In this document: positions 18,417-28,086 of the stretch, piece after piece | Numbering within the stretch: position 1 is the first letter of the stretch | Layout of the letters: each line of letters begins with the position of its first letter | Origin: Candidatus Kerfeldbacteria bacterium | GTDB lineage: Bacteria; Patescibacteriota; Patescibacteriia; UBA9570 | Assembly (NCBI GenBank): GCA_016182495.1 | Contig: JACPGK010000014.1 | Location: 1-32,579 of the forward strand | DNA length: 32,579 bases | Reading direction: 5' to 3' | The notes under the pieces: model-generated | Databases searched by the model: none | The model's input: the letters and a program-made list of their open reading frames with translations, nothing else | What the model was told of the DNA's origin: nothing | Made by a program: the position numbers and the translations under genes

Positions 18417-19256
18417 ATGAAATCAATCATTTTATTCGAACATAGCCCAGTCCGTCGCATTTGGGTTGAGGCTGAAGAAAAATGGTATTTTAGTGTAGTT
18501 GATGTGGTTGGCATTTTAGCAGACAGTGCTAATCCTAATAACTACTGGAAAGTCCTTAAAAACCGTCTAAATAAGGAAGGTAGTCAGGTAGTTACAAAAT
18601 GTAACCAACTGAAATTAATGGCTAAGGATGGTAAAAAATATCTTACGGATGTAGCGGATGTTGAAAGTATGCTACGGATTATTCAAAGCATCCCATCTAA
18701 AAAAGCCGAGCCTTTTAAGCAATGGCTAGCAAAAGTTGGCTATGAACGCCTACAAGAAACGGTAGATCCGGAACAAGGGTTAAATCGAGCTAGAGAAAAT
18801 TGGCAAGAACTGGGTCGTTCTGACAAATGGATTGAGAAGCGCATGCTTGGCCAAGAAACCCGAAATAAGCTGACTGACTATTGGAAAAATCACAAAGTGG
18901 AAGAGCAATCAGAATATGCCATGCTAACGAATATTATTCACAAAGAATGGAGCGGGATTAATGTCAGCGAACATAAACAACTGAAGAAATTGAAAGGGCA
19001 CAATCTACGTGGTCATATGACCGAAGCGGAGCTAATTTTCACTGCGTTAGCGGAACTTTCAACTCGCCAAATTGCCCAAGAAGATCAAGCTGAAGGCTTT
19101 AATCAAAATGCCCATTCAGCCAAAAAAGGCGGTGCTATTGCCGGTAATGCGCGTAAGCAACTTGAACAACAAACGGGTAAAAAAGTAGTCAGTAATGAAA
19201 ATTTTTTAGCAGCACCTAAACCTAAACGATCACTACCAAAATCAGATAAAACCTGA
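18417..19256 (+). CDS. BRO-N/DinD-like phage antirepressor family protein
   Basis: VRRIWVEAEEKWYFSVVDVVGILADSANPNNYWKVLKNRL; KYLTDVADVESMLRIIQSIPSKKAEPFKQWLAKVGYERLQE; DinD-like C-terminus. Confidence 0.88.
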   Translation: MKSIILFEHSPVRRIWVEAEEKWYFSVVDVVGILADSANPNNYWKVLKNRLNKEGSQVVTKCNQLKLMAKDGKKYLTDVADVESMLRIIQSIPSKKAEPFKQWLAKVGYERLQETVDPEQGLNRARENWQELGRSDKWIEKRMLGQETRNKLTDYWKNHKVEEQSEYAMLTNIIHKEWSGINVSEHKQLKKLKGHNLRGHMTEAELIFTALAELSTRQIAQEDQAEGFNQNAHSAKKGGAIAGNARKQLEQQTGKKVVSNENFLAAPKPKRSLPKSDKT

Positions 19257-19258
19257 CC

Positions 19259-21406
19259 ATGCTCACACCCGATGAGAAAATTAAACTCTTCTTATCTTTA
19301 TTTAAAGGTAGGCCAGAGATCTTTGCGAAACGCTGGGAATCACGTGATGGTTTAAAATCTGGGTATTCACCCGTCTGTCAGAATGAATGGAAGCGCGGTA
19401 TTTGTACTAAGGCCCAGGGTCAACCATGTCAGAACTGTGTGTACACTGCTCTGACCCAAGAACATGTTCGTCAACACTTACAAGGTGAGTTAGTGGTTGG
19501 CATTTATCCAATGCTAGCAGATAACACTTCTCATTTTTTAGTAGCTGATTTTGACCAGACTTCGTGGCAAGAGGACGCTACAAAATTTATTGCTCAATGT
19601 GAACATTATCACATCCCAGCTTATTTAGAGCGCTCGCGTTCCGGTAATGGTGGTCATGTTTGGCTATTTTTCAGTGAACCCTATCCAGCAGCGCAAAGTC
19701 GTTTACTTGGTTTTCGACTTTTAAAAGCAGCCGGCTTAGTCAATCAATTCGATCCACTGGATAGCTTTGATCGGTTTATTCCGAATCAGGATATGTTGCG
19801 ACGTGGCGCGATTGGGAACTTAATTGCCTTACCATTACAACATCAGGCTCGCCAACATGGTAATACTGTATTTCTCGATACAAACAAGGATTATCAGCCG
19901 TATGAAGATCAATGGACATTTCTGCAACAGGTTGAAACCAGTACCCCAGAGCAACTAGACAGCGTACTAGCTGATTTCATGGACAAGAAAGGTACAGGTT
20001 CAAGTCAGTCGCAAAAAGTAGAAATTACCATCAATAACTATCTCAGTATTCCAAGAGCAAGTGTCACCTCATTATTGCAAGAGTTCCTCACCAAACAACT
20101 TAATTTTTTGAATGCGCAGTATCTCGTTCTTAAGCGCATGAATCGCAGCACCTATGGCATTGAAAAATATTTTCGTTTAATTGAAGCCGATGATGAACAC
20201 ATTTTTCTACCCAGAGGATTTTTGCAGGCACTTACGACATTTTGTGATCAACATGACATTTCCTATAACATTCAGAATCAACGCCATACCTGTGATAAAG
20301 TGTCATTTCATTCATCATATACATTGCGTACATATCAACTCCTGGCCATCGAAGCGTTAGCGCAACACAATGAAGGTATTGTTGTGGCGCCACCGGGTGC
20401 AGGCAAAACAGTCATTGGTTTAGAAGTCATTGCCCGTCAACAGCAACCAGCTTTAGTGATTGTGCATACCAAACAAATTATGGATCAGTGGGTACAACGC
20501 ATTGAAGATATGTTTGGTATTGCAAAACCAGAAATTGGTCAGCTGAGTGGAGCCAAGAAAAAAGTTGGCAAGTTAATCACGGTGGCGATGATCCAAACAT
20601 TGAGTCGGATGGAATCATTGGAAAAATATAAAGAGCAATTTGGTACTATTGTTGTGGATGAGTGTCATCACATGCCAGCCCAGATGTTTCGTAAAGTGAT
20701 TCCACAGTTTAACCCTTATTATTTGTATGGCCTGACAGCTACACCAGAACGTAAATTTAATGATGCGGCTTTGATTGAAACTTACCTTGGTGAGATTGTT
20801 TCAACGATTGATCAGTTGGCCATGCAAGACAACGCCAATCCAACAACTTCATCTCAACTGATTGATCTACATATCCTGGAAACAGCCGTGCAACTACCGT
20901 TTGCAATCCGAACCACTAATTTGGCATTAGGCTACAAAGCCCTACTGTTTGATACTCAACGTAATCAACAAATCGTAAGTGATATTATACAGTTAGCCGG
21001 CCAACATAAAAAATGTTTAGTGATGACTGAACGAAAAGATCACGTAGAACTGTTACGTTACTATTTAGGAAATAATCACGAAGTGATCACGTTAACTGGC
21101 GATTTAACTAAAACTCAACGTACTATGCGTTTGAAGCAAATCCAAACTGGTGATTTTGACATTGTTGTAGCAACTGGACAGCTACTTGGTGAAGGCACAG
21201 ATATTCCTAGTTTTGATGCCTTATTTTTAGTCTATCCATTTTCTTCGGCAGTAAAGTTAAAACAGTATATTGGTCGCATTCAACGTGGCAAAGAAACTGT
21301 CCGTAGTGTATATGATTATCGTGATCGGCAGATTGATTTCTTTGACCGGATGTATAAAAAAAGAAAGCAGGTGTATACAAAATACTTTGGAGTACAGCCA
21401 GAATAA
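19259..21406 (+). CDS. TOTE-type archaeo-eukaryotic primase fused to SF2 helicase
   Basis: AEP motifs LVADFDQ and RSGNGGHVWLFF; helicase Walker A APPGAGKT, box II DECH (VVDECHHMPA), LTATPER, C-terminal QYIGRIQRG. Confidence 0.87.
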   Translation: MLTPDEKIKLFLSLFKGRPEIFAKRWESRDGLKSGYSPVCQNEWKRGICTKAQGQPCQNCVYTALTQEHVRQHLQGELVVGIYPMLADNTSHFLVADFDQTSWQEDATKFIAQCEHYHIPAYLERSRSGNGGHVWLFFSEPYPAAQSRLLGFRLLKAAGLVNQFDPLDSFDRFIPNQDMLRRGAIGNLIALPLQHQARQHGNTVFLDTNKDYQPYEDQWTFLQQVETSTPEQLDSVLADFMDKKGTGSSQSQKVEITINNYLSIPRASVTSLLQEFLTKQLNFLNAQYLVLKRMNRSTYGIEKYFRLIEADDEHIFLPRGFLQALTTFCDQHDISYNIQNQRHTCDKVSFHSSYTLRTYQLLAIEALAQHNEGIVVAPPGAGKTVIGLEVIARQQQPALVIVHTKQIMDQWVQRIEDMFGIAKPEIGQLSGAKKKVGKLITVAMIQTLSRMESLEKYKEQFGTIVVDECHHMPAQMFRKVIPQFNPYYLYGLTATPERKFNDAALIETYLGEIVSTIDQLAMQDNANPTTSSQLIDLHILETAVQLPFAIRTTNLALGYKALLFDTQRNQQIVSDIIQLAGQHKKCLVMTERKDHVELLRYYLGNNHEVITLTGDLTKTQRTMRLKQIQTGDFDIVVATGQLLGEGTDIPSFDALFLVYPFSSAVKLKQYIGRIQRGKETVRSVYDYRDRQIDFFDRMYKKRKQVYTKYFGVQPE

Positions 21407-21593
21407 GTGCTAGCAGCATATTACGCAACTATACCCATCACTAGTCTAGGTATTTCTAGTCGCGATCGAGACAATGTGATATCCTTTTTATAGTGTCTCG
21501 TTTGTCTCATTCTACCTGACCCACCAACCCTGTAGGTAACTCGAAATTTAATCCTAATAAACCCTTGGCGGTCTAGGTTCTAGACCAGTACGT

Positions 21594-21672
21594 CCAGCCA
21601 GTCAGGATGTGTCCGAAAATTTGCAAACTCAACATCCGCACGAGCGGGCGTTTTGGTTAGCAAATTCCAGGG
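21594..21672. repeat. Direct repeat copy 2 (79 nt)
   Basis: CCAGCCAgtCAGGATGTGTCCGAAAATTTGCAAACTCAACaTCCGCACGAGCGGGCGTTTTGGTTAGCAAATTCCAGGG. Confidence 0.95.
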
Positions 21673-21700
21673 TTTACGTTAATCTCTGATGTGGAAACTG

Positions 21701-22102
21701 CTAACTGTGTGATTCTTCAATGTCATACTTAGATGGTGGTGGAACAGGACGTATTTTTTCGCGTTGGTGTGCATCATCAATTTCTTTTTTAGATCCAAAC
21801 AAAACTGATAATTCATCAATTTTTTGACAGACTAATTCGGAGATACCTGCTATACGTAACATTGCCGCCGTTTTTCTCAACTCACCTGCTTCTGCACGAG
21901 AATCACTATCTTGTTTTTCGGATATTTCCATGGATTGCTTCAAACTAGCCAATATATTTGCTTGCTTCACTAAAGCATCAATGCTGTCTCGCAATTTCTG
22001 TTCTGCCTGACCAATGACTGTTTTGGCTTTTTCGATTCGGTCTGATACATGCATTTGATCAAACGATTTTACTTTTCTACCAAACCCTGGTTCACCTATC
22101 AT
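21701..22102 (-). CDS. Uncharacterised coiled-coil protein
   Basis: 133-aa ORF, heptad-rich (RIEKAKTVIGQAEQKLRDSIDALVKQANILASLKQSMEI). Confidence 0.5.
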   Translation of the reverse strand: MIGEPGFGRKVKSFDQMHVSDRIEKAKTVIGQAEQKLRDSIDALVKQANILASLKQSMEISEKQDSDSRAEAGELRKTAAMLRIAGISELVCQKIDELSVLFGSKKEIDDAHQREKIRPVPPPSKYDIEESHS

Positions 22103-22228
22103 ATTATAAAATAAAGATACTATTAAAATATAAACTAGTTCAGGAATACTATAGTGACCCTCGCTGCCTAAATTGATGCCTGGTATTACTATAGCCTAAA
22201 ATCAACGAAGACGCTATACTGCACTGCG

Positions 22229-23161
22229 ATGACGATGGCTACAGTGCTAACAGTGCAAGGTTTAATCAAAAACTACGGTTCATTTCGAGCGGTCGATGGC
22301 ATTAGTTTTAGCGTACCACGCGGCCAAGCCATTGGCTTATTGGGCCCTAACGGAGCCGGTAAAACCACCACCATTCAAGTATTGCTGGGCATTACTAAAG
22401 TTAACGGCGGAACGATTCATTATTTTGGCCAAAATTTTCAGCACCACCGCCAAGCTTGTTTACAGCGCATCAATTTTTCATCATCCTTCAACACCTTGCA
22501 AGGTCGCATTACGGTGTGGGAAAATTTGTTGGTGTACGCCCAGCTCTATCGTGTTCAGCATTCTAAACAAAAAATTATGGAGCTGGTTGATTATTTTCAA
22601 ATCAATAATTTACTGCACGAACGTTTATGGGATGTATCAGCCGGCCAAAAAACTCGCGTTAATTTAATCAAAGCCTTACTGAACGATCCGGAATTGATTT
22701 TACTCGACGAACCGACCGCCTCGCTTGATCCGGATATTGCCGATAAGTTGCTCTCGTTGATAGAACAACTTAAACGTGATCGCCAATTATCATTGCTTTA
22801 TACCAGTCATGATATGGCCGAAGTTACCCGAATTTGTGACGAAGTGATTTTTTTAGATCATGGTAAAATTGTGGCGCAAGATACACCGCTTGGTTTAACC
22901 AAACGCATTACCCATAGTCAATTGCAGTTATCGTTTGACGGCGACCAAACCAAACTGCAGCAAGTGCTGAAGCCATATCAAGTACGGTATACTTTTCCTA
23001 CATCGTTCAGCATTCGAATCAATCTGCCAGAACAGCTGATTCCAAAAGTGATTTTCAATTTGAGCCAAGCCGGCGTATGGATTACTGATATCGAAATAAC
23101 AAAACCTACCTTGGAGGATGTTTTTTTACAAATAGCTCGTGGTCAACATGATATCACTTGA
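22229..23161 (+). CDS. ABC transporter ATP-binding protein
   Basis: Walker A GPNGAGKTTT; signature VSAGQKTRV; Walker B LILLDEPTASLDP; TSHDMAEV. Confidence 0.95.
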   Translation: MTMATVLTVQGLIKNYGSFRAVDGISFSVPRGQAIGLLGPNGAGKTTTIQVLLGITKVNGGTIHYFGQNFQHHRQACLQRINFSSSFNTLQGRITVWENLLVYAQLYRVQHSKQKIMELVDYFQINNLLHERLWDVSAGQKTRVNLIKALLNDPELILLDEPTASLDPDIADKLLSLIEQLKRDRQLSLLYTSHDMAEVTRICDEVIFLDHGKIVAQDTPLGLTKRITHSQLQLSFDGDQTKLQQVLKPYQVRYTFPTSFSIRINLPEQLIPKVIFNLSQAGVWITDIEITKPTLEDVFLQIARGQHDIT

Positions 23162-23939
23162 ACGCATCAAGGCTCTAGTGCAGCAAGAATGGTACATTTC
23201 CAAACGGTCATTGGAAGTGATTATGGATTTGCCGTTTTTTGCCGTGATTGATGTGATGCTGTTTGGCTACGTGGCCCAATATTTGGTTGGTTCCGCTGAA
23301 ACTGAAGCAGCCTATTATTTATTGTTAGGAGCAGTGTTTTGGGAGTCGATTCGGATTACGCAGTATTCCATGACGGTAAGTAGTTTATGGAACGTGTGGT
23401 CGCGTAATTTAAGTAATATGTTCATTACACCGTTATCGTTAACTGAATATATTAGTGCACACATGATCTCTGGCGTGTTAAAAAGTACTGTGATTACCAG
23501 TGGTTTAATTGTGCTCACTGCAGTGGTGTTTGATTTTAATGTGTTGGTGATTGGCTGGTGGAATGTGCTGTTCTGTTTTATCAATTTAGTCATGTTTTCC
23601 TGGAGCGTAGGATTAGTGTTGCTTGGTTTGATTTTTCGTTACGGCGTGCGTGTGCAAGCGTTAGGTTGGGCAGTTATTTTTATTTTTCAACCCTTATCGG
23701 CCGCCTTTTTTCCAGTAGCGGTGCTACCGCCAGTCCTACAAACTTTTGCCAAGTTGCTACCACCAACCTACGTGTTCGAGGCAGCCCGGGGTAATTTACT
23801 CGATCCAAGCATCAATTGGTCGCTGATGCTGACCGCTGTGGTAATAAACGCAGTCTATCTAACGGCGGCTGTAATTATTTTTAAACGTTTGTTTGTTGCC
23901 TCTACCGATACGGGTCAGTTTGCCCGCAATGAAAGTTGA
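23139..23939 (+). CDS. ABC-2 type transporter permease
   Basis: 266 aa with multiple TM helices; overlaps the 3' end of the ATPase gene. Confidence 0.88.
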   Translation: MVNMISLERIKALVQQEWYISKRSLEVIMDLPFFAVIDVMLFGYVAQYLVGSAETEAAYYLLLGAVFWESIRITQYSMTVSSLWNVWSRNLSNMFITPLSLTEYISAHMISGVLKSTVITSGLIVLTAVVFDFNVLVIGWWNVLFCFINLVMFSWSVGLVLLGLIFRYGVRVQALGWAVIFIFQPLSAAFFPVAVLPPVLQTFAKLLPPTYVFEAARGNLLDPSINWSLMLTAVVINAVYLTAAVIIFKRLFVASTDTGQFARNES

Positions 23940-24003
23940 AGTTATCAGCCGTGTGACCAAAATCCTTGAATAATTAATACTAACCATGCTAACACTACTC
24001 TAT

Positions 24004-24387
24004 ATGAAAACTATTCAACAAGAATATTTAATCGCTGCACCGATTGATGACGTGTGGCGAGCTCTAGTCGACGTAGAAGCGATTGAAGGTTGGGGTGGCG
24101 GTCCGGCTGAAATGGACGATCAAGTTGGCACCGAGTTTAGTTTATGGGACGGTGATATTTACGGAAAAAATATCGAAGTAATTCCACAAGAAAAATTAGT
24201 ACAAGAATGGTACGCCTACGATTGGGAAGAGCCTTCCACTGCTACCTTTACTCTGTTTGAAGAGGATAACGGCACGCGCTTGGAATTTTTACACGAAAAC
24301 GTGCCAGAACGTCATGCCAAAGATATTGAGCAAGGCTGGCGCGATTACTATCTGGGGTCATTAAAGGATTATTTGGAAAATAAATAA
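24004..24387 (+). CDS. SRPBCC/AHSA1-like (START superfamily) domain protein
   Basis: KTIQQEYLIAAPIDDVWRALVDVEAIEGWGGGPAEMDDQVGTEFSLWDGDIYGKNIEVIPQEKLVQEW. Confidence 0.85.
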   Translation: MKTIQQEYLIAAPIDDVWRALVDVEAIEGWGGGPAEMDDQVGTEFSLWDGDIYGKNIEVIPQEKLVQEWYAYDWEEPSTATFTLFEEDNGTRLEFLHENVPERHAKDIEQGWRDYYLGSLKDYLENK

Positions 24388-24405
24388 ATTTAAAGGTATA
24401 TCCAT

Positions 24406-25548
24406 ATGTTTAAAATGATTGGTCGAGTCTTGGTGAGTAGCTGCGCTATAATTATAGTAAGCGTATATAGCTGGCCAGTCTCGGCAAAAATTTCTACCTC
24501 GATTGAGGGAGTCAGTAATGATCAAGGATTGTATGCCTGGAAAGGACCAACCAGTATTGATAGCACTAATCGTATTAGTCAAAGTGCTGGTTCAATTAGC
24601 TCGGCCGTCGCCCGGGGTGTTTTTCATAAATATAAAATTACCATTGGCAATCAGGTTATTAGTGCCGGCACCAATGGGGATAATGATTATACTCATGTGC
24701 GAGCTGGTTCATTGTTTTACGGCAAAGCCAAATTTATTGGAGCACAACACAATCAAAAAGTGAAAAATTTTAAAATCGTGTACCATCTTGAAGGGGATTT
24801 GAGTTGTGTTGTAGCTGACCCAACAGTGCCAGAAGGTTACGCCTTAAGCTCGGTGGAAACTCAAGTGCGTTTTAATGGTACCGATCGTTTTGTTGGCACT
24901 GGTACAGTGGATGGCATTGGCGGGTTTGATGGTGGCACTGGTCGATTAGCTGGTCAGTTCAATAATACTGAACCATACAGTGCGAGTATCGATAAAAATT
25001 TTAAAGTTAATCTTGGCACAGTCCGTGATGGCCAGGTATATCCTATGCTGTTTTTCGGAGCCACTCTGGTATCGTACGCAGCTGATATTCCAGTGGATGA
25101 ATGTGCGGCAGATTTTTTAAAGACAGCTGAATTTACCGTAGATGATGACGTGGCAACTAATAAAGGACAATTTAAATTTCAATCGGCTAAAGTGGTTCAT
25201 GGTAGCGCTAATCCTAATCCATATAGTCTATCACAATATCCTGATGTGACGGTGTATCTAGAAAATAGTGATGAAACTTTTCTCAATGACATCGATATTA
25301 ATACCATTCAACTATTTGAACGGTTAGGGGATAACGGTCAACTGCAACCTAAAACAATGCATGACATAGGGGATGATGATAGTGATGGCGTACCAGATCG
25401 AGGTATCGTGTTTGACGGATTAACATTCTATCAGTTGTTAGGAATTGCCCTGGTTGGTTATGAAGATACCCTGACATTGTATTTGATTGGAGATACTACT
25501 GATGGCACTCCATTTGTCAGTACACTGGTTGTAGAAACTGAAGTCTAG
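24406..25548 (+). CDS. Uncharacterised secreted protein
   Basis: Signal peptide MFKMIGRVLVSSCAIIIVSVYSWPVSAK; beta-rich 380-aa ORF. Confidence 0.7.
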   Translation: MFKMIGRVLVSSCAIIIVSVYSWPVSAKISTSIEGVSNDQGLYAWKGPTSIDSTNRISQSAGSISSAVARGVFHKYKITIGNQVISAGTNGDNDYTHVRAGSLFYGKAKFIGAQHNQKVKNFKIVYHLEGDLSCVVADPTVPEGYALSSVETQVRFNGTDRFVGTGTVDGIGGFDGGTGRLAGQFNNTEPYSASIDKNFKVNLGTVRDGQVYPMLFFGATLVSYAADIPVDECAADFLKTAEFTVDDDVATNKGQFKFQSAKVVHGSANPNPYSLSQYPDVTVYLENSDETFLNDIDINTIQLFERLGDNGQLQPKTMHDIGDDDSDGVPDRGIVFDGLTFYQLLGIALVGYEDTLTLYLIGDTTDGTPFVSTLVVETEV

Positions 25549-25551
25549 TGA

Positions 25552-26121
25552 GTGATGCGATTAACCTGGTGGCGATTACCGTTAGCGGTGTTAGCTAGTA
25601 CAGAGGTATTGAGTGCGCTTGATATAATTCCGCTCCAGCCGGTGTTTACTGATGTCGGTTTATTATTAGTTTGTTTAGCAGTTTGGTTAGCGTTCGAGCT
25701 TACTAGTCGGTATTTAACAGCTTGGTGGATGGTGTTACCCGGAGTAATAGCTTTGTATCTTGATGCCGGGGGTGATTATTGGCATTGGTATGCCACGGTG
25801 CCGTATTACGACGCGGCCTTACATGCCTTTGGTTCAGGCGCGGTAGCCTGTTGGCTGTGGGGGGTATTACGAACACATGGCTGGTTAGTGCTAACGAGCG
25901 TGATTAGTTTAGGTACGGTGTATGAGATTGAAGAATACTTGGAAGATGTTATCACTGGTTCGCACCGGTTAGGCGACGGGCCAGATACGGCCAATGATTT
26001 GTTAATGAACCTGCTTGGTGTCAGCCTGGCTATCGCGGTGATTCATAGACGTGCTATAATTGACCACGTTCTGCACAGAATAAACTATGGTGGGCCTGCT
26101 CGCCATAGCCGAACGCAGTGA
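25552..26121 (+). CDS. Membrane protein, DUF2238/YjdF-like
   Basis: Multiple TM helices; YYDAALHAFGSGAVACWLWGVL...GTVYEIEEYLEDVI...GDGPDTANDLLMNLLG. Start GTG 25552 or ATG 25555. Confidence 0.65.
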   Translation: MMRLTWWRLPLAVLASTEVLSALDIIPLQPVFTDVGLLLVCLAVWLAFELTSRYLTAWWMVLPGVIALYLDAGGDYWHWYATVPYYDAALHAFGSGAVACWLWGVLRTHGWLVLTSVISLGTVYEIEEYLEDVITGSHRLGDGPDTANDLLMNLLGVSLAIAVIHRRAIIDHVLHRINYGGPARHSRTQ

Positions 26122-26129
26122 GGCAAAGG

Positions 26130-26205
26130 CGGGGTATAGCGCAGTTGGTAGCGCGCGCGCATGGGGTGCGTGAGGTCGTCAGTTCGAATCTGGCTACCCC
26201 GACCA
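26130..26205 (+). tRNA. tRNA-Pro (anticodon GGG)
   Basis: CGGGGTATAGCGCAGTTGGTAGCGCGCGCGCATGGGGTGCGTGAGGTCGTCAGTTCGAATCTGGCTACCCCGACCA; loop ATGGGGT; CCA encoded. Confidence 0.95.
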
Positions 26206-26273
26206 AATAACCATAGTTAGTAATATACTCTTTTTAACATTGACACTAATGAATAGCGGTATAGTATGTTTTC

Positions 26274-28085
26274 ATGTTAATACTTTTATTCATATTTTTA
26301 CCAATATTGACACAGGCCGTAGTAGCTGATGATGTTGTATGCACCGGCTGCATTAATACTAGCGATATAGCAATCAATGCTATCACCAGTCAAAAAATTG
26401 GCAATGGTACTATTACCAATTTTGATATCAGCGCTACAGCAGTCATTGATCCCAGTAAAATTTCTGGCACCGCCTGGACTGTAACCACGGATGGCCTGGG
26501 TTCAGGATTAGATGCCGATCTGCTGGATGGATTGGATAGCCTGCAATTTTTACGCGCCGATCAATCCGGCACTATGGTTGGGGCACTGACGGTGCGTACC
26601 ACCACCACACCACAGTTTTTGATTGATGCTGGCAGTTATGGCGTTGATTACTCGAAAGAAGCTGTCTTGTGGTTACAATCCAAAGATGACGCTGCCCAAA
26701 ATTGGAGAAACGGCCTTGTCACGGATGAAAGTGGAAATCTTGTTCTTAGAAAATCGGATAACGCTAATACTGACCCGAGCATTAACGCGCTGGTGATTAA
26801 TAGATCAGGAGATGTTACGATCGATGGCGTTTTGGGAGTTGGTACGATATCACCACAAGCAAAATTTTCAGTCGTGGCTGGTGCAGACGCGTGGGCCGGT
26901 TCATTTTTTGGCTTGAGCACATCCGACCAAGTACGGTTAGGAACATACGGTGGAGTCGCCACTCTAGGCGCGAATAACAACACCGGCAATGCTTGGTCAA
27001 ATCTTGCAATCAATCCGGGCGGGGGTAATGTCGGTGTTGGCACGAACGAGCCGAATCAAAAATTAGACGTTGTCGGAAATATCGTGTCGCGTAGAGGCGT
27101 GGGATTGGATGATTATGTTCTGTTAGGCGGCGAAGATGTAAATGCAGGAATTGAATTACGGTCAGGAACTTATCATGGTTCTCCATACATCGATTTTTCT
27201 AACGCAGCGGCAGATGATTTTGATATCCGTTTGTCGTTAAGTGGCGATGATCAGTTACTGGTGAATGGCGGCAATGTTGGTATTATAAATGGCGCTCTCG
27301 ATGTAGATGGATCAGTCAATGGTGATAAATTATGTATCAACGGCGACTGTAAAACCACCTGGCCAGCTGAAGGTGGCGGCGGTGTTGACCTGTGGACACA
27401 AAATGAATCAGATATTTATTATACTAGTGGCAATGTTGGTATTGGTACTACATCACCGAGCGCTGGTTTACAGGTGACTGACAATGATGGTGCCTTGTTT
27501 ACTGGCAGTATAAATAATGGTTCAATTCCTACAACCGGCGCTGGAATCAGAATGATGTGGTATTCAGCTAAAGCCGCTTTTCGGGTGGGTAATGCTACCG
27601 CAACAGAATGGGATATGAGTAATATTGGTTATTACTCTGTGGCTACCGGATATGCGACCAAAGCTAGTGGTACTTCTTCCCTGGCAATGGGAGATAATAA
27701 TACAGCAACAGGAGATTATTCGGCAGCTTTTGGTGCCTATTCAGATGCTACCGGCCAAGGATCATTGGCTACTGGTTACAGCACAAGCGCCGATGGAAGT
27801 TACTCGGCGGCTTTTAATAGAAATACTGATGTTGATGGAAATTATGCTACTGCATTTGGCTATAACACTACTGCAGAATCCTATGGTTCCGTTGTGTTAG
27901 GAAGATATAATGAATCGATCGGAAACAATTCTTCTTGGGTGAGTACGGATCCTTTATTTGTGATAGGTAATGGCACTTCTACTTCTGATACTCATGATGC
28001 GTTTGTTGTAGATAAAGATGGAACTATTGAAGTAACTGGCGATATCACATCTGATGGGGAGATCTGTATAGGTAGTGGTTGTTAA
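26274..28085 (+). CDS. Secreted tail-fibre/YadA-head-like repeat protein
   Basis: Signal peptide; GCINTSDIAINAITSQKIGNGTI; C-terminal SVATGYATKASGTSSLAMGDNNTATGDYSAAFGAYSDATGQGSLATGYSTSADGSYSAAF repeats. Confidence 0.85.
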   Translation: MLILLFIFLPILTQAVVADDVVCTGCINTSDIAINAITSQKIGNGTITNFDISATAVIDPSKISGTAWTVTTDGLGSGLDADLLDGLDSLQFLRADQSGTMVGALTVRTTTTPQFLIDAGSYGVDYSKEAVLWLQSKDDAAQNWRNGLVTDESGNLVLRKSDNANTDPSINALVINRSGDVTIDGVLGVGTISPQAKFSVVAGADAWAGSFFGLSTSDQVRLGTYGGVATLGANNNTGNAWSNLAINPGGGNVGVGTNEPNQKLDVVGNIVSRRGVGLDDYVLLGGEDVNAGIELRSGTYHGSPYIDFSNAAADDFDIRLSLSGDDQLLVNGGNVGIINGALDVDGSVNGDKLCINGDCKTTWPAEGGGGVDLWTQNESDIYYTSGNVGIGTTSPSAGLQVTDNDGALFTGSINNGSIPTTGAGIRMMWYSAKAAFRVGNATATEWDMSNIGYYSVATGYATKASGTSSLAMGDNNTATGDYSAAFGAYSDATGQGSLATGYSTSADGSYSAAFNRNTDVDGNYATAFGYNTTAESYGSVVLGRYNESIGNNSSWVSTDPLFVIGNGTSTSDTHDAFVVDKDGTIEVTGDITSDGEICIGSGC

Positions 28086-28086
28086 T

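Noticed and set aside
26088-26129. Hairpin TATGGTGGGC/GCTCGCCATA before tRNA-Pro considered as a terminator or mobile repeat
   Set aside because: Contains mismatches, lies within the 3' end of ORF 25552-26121 and has no T-run; insufficient support, though a relation to the unit at 4786-4810 might merit a genome-wide search.
26815-27043. Minus-strand ORFs inside the YadA-head-like gene
   Set aside because: Antisense to a clear secreted coding region; low-complexity antisense artefacts.
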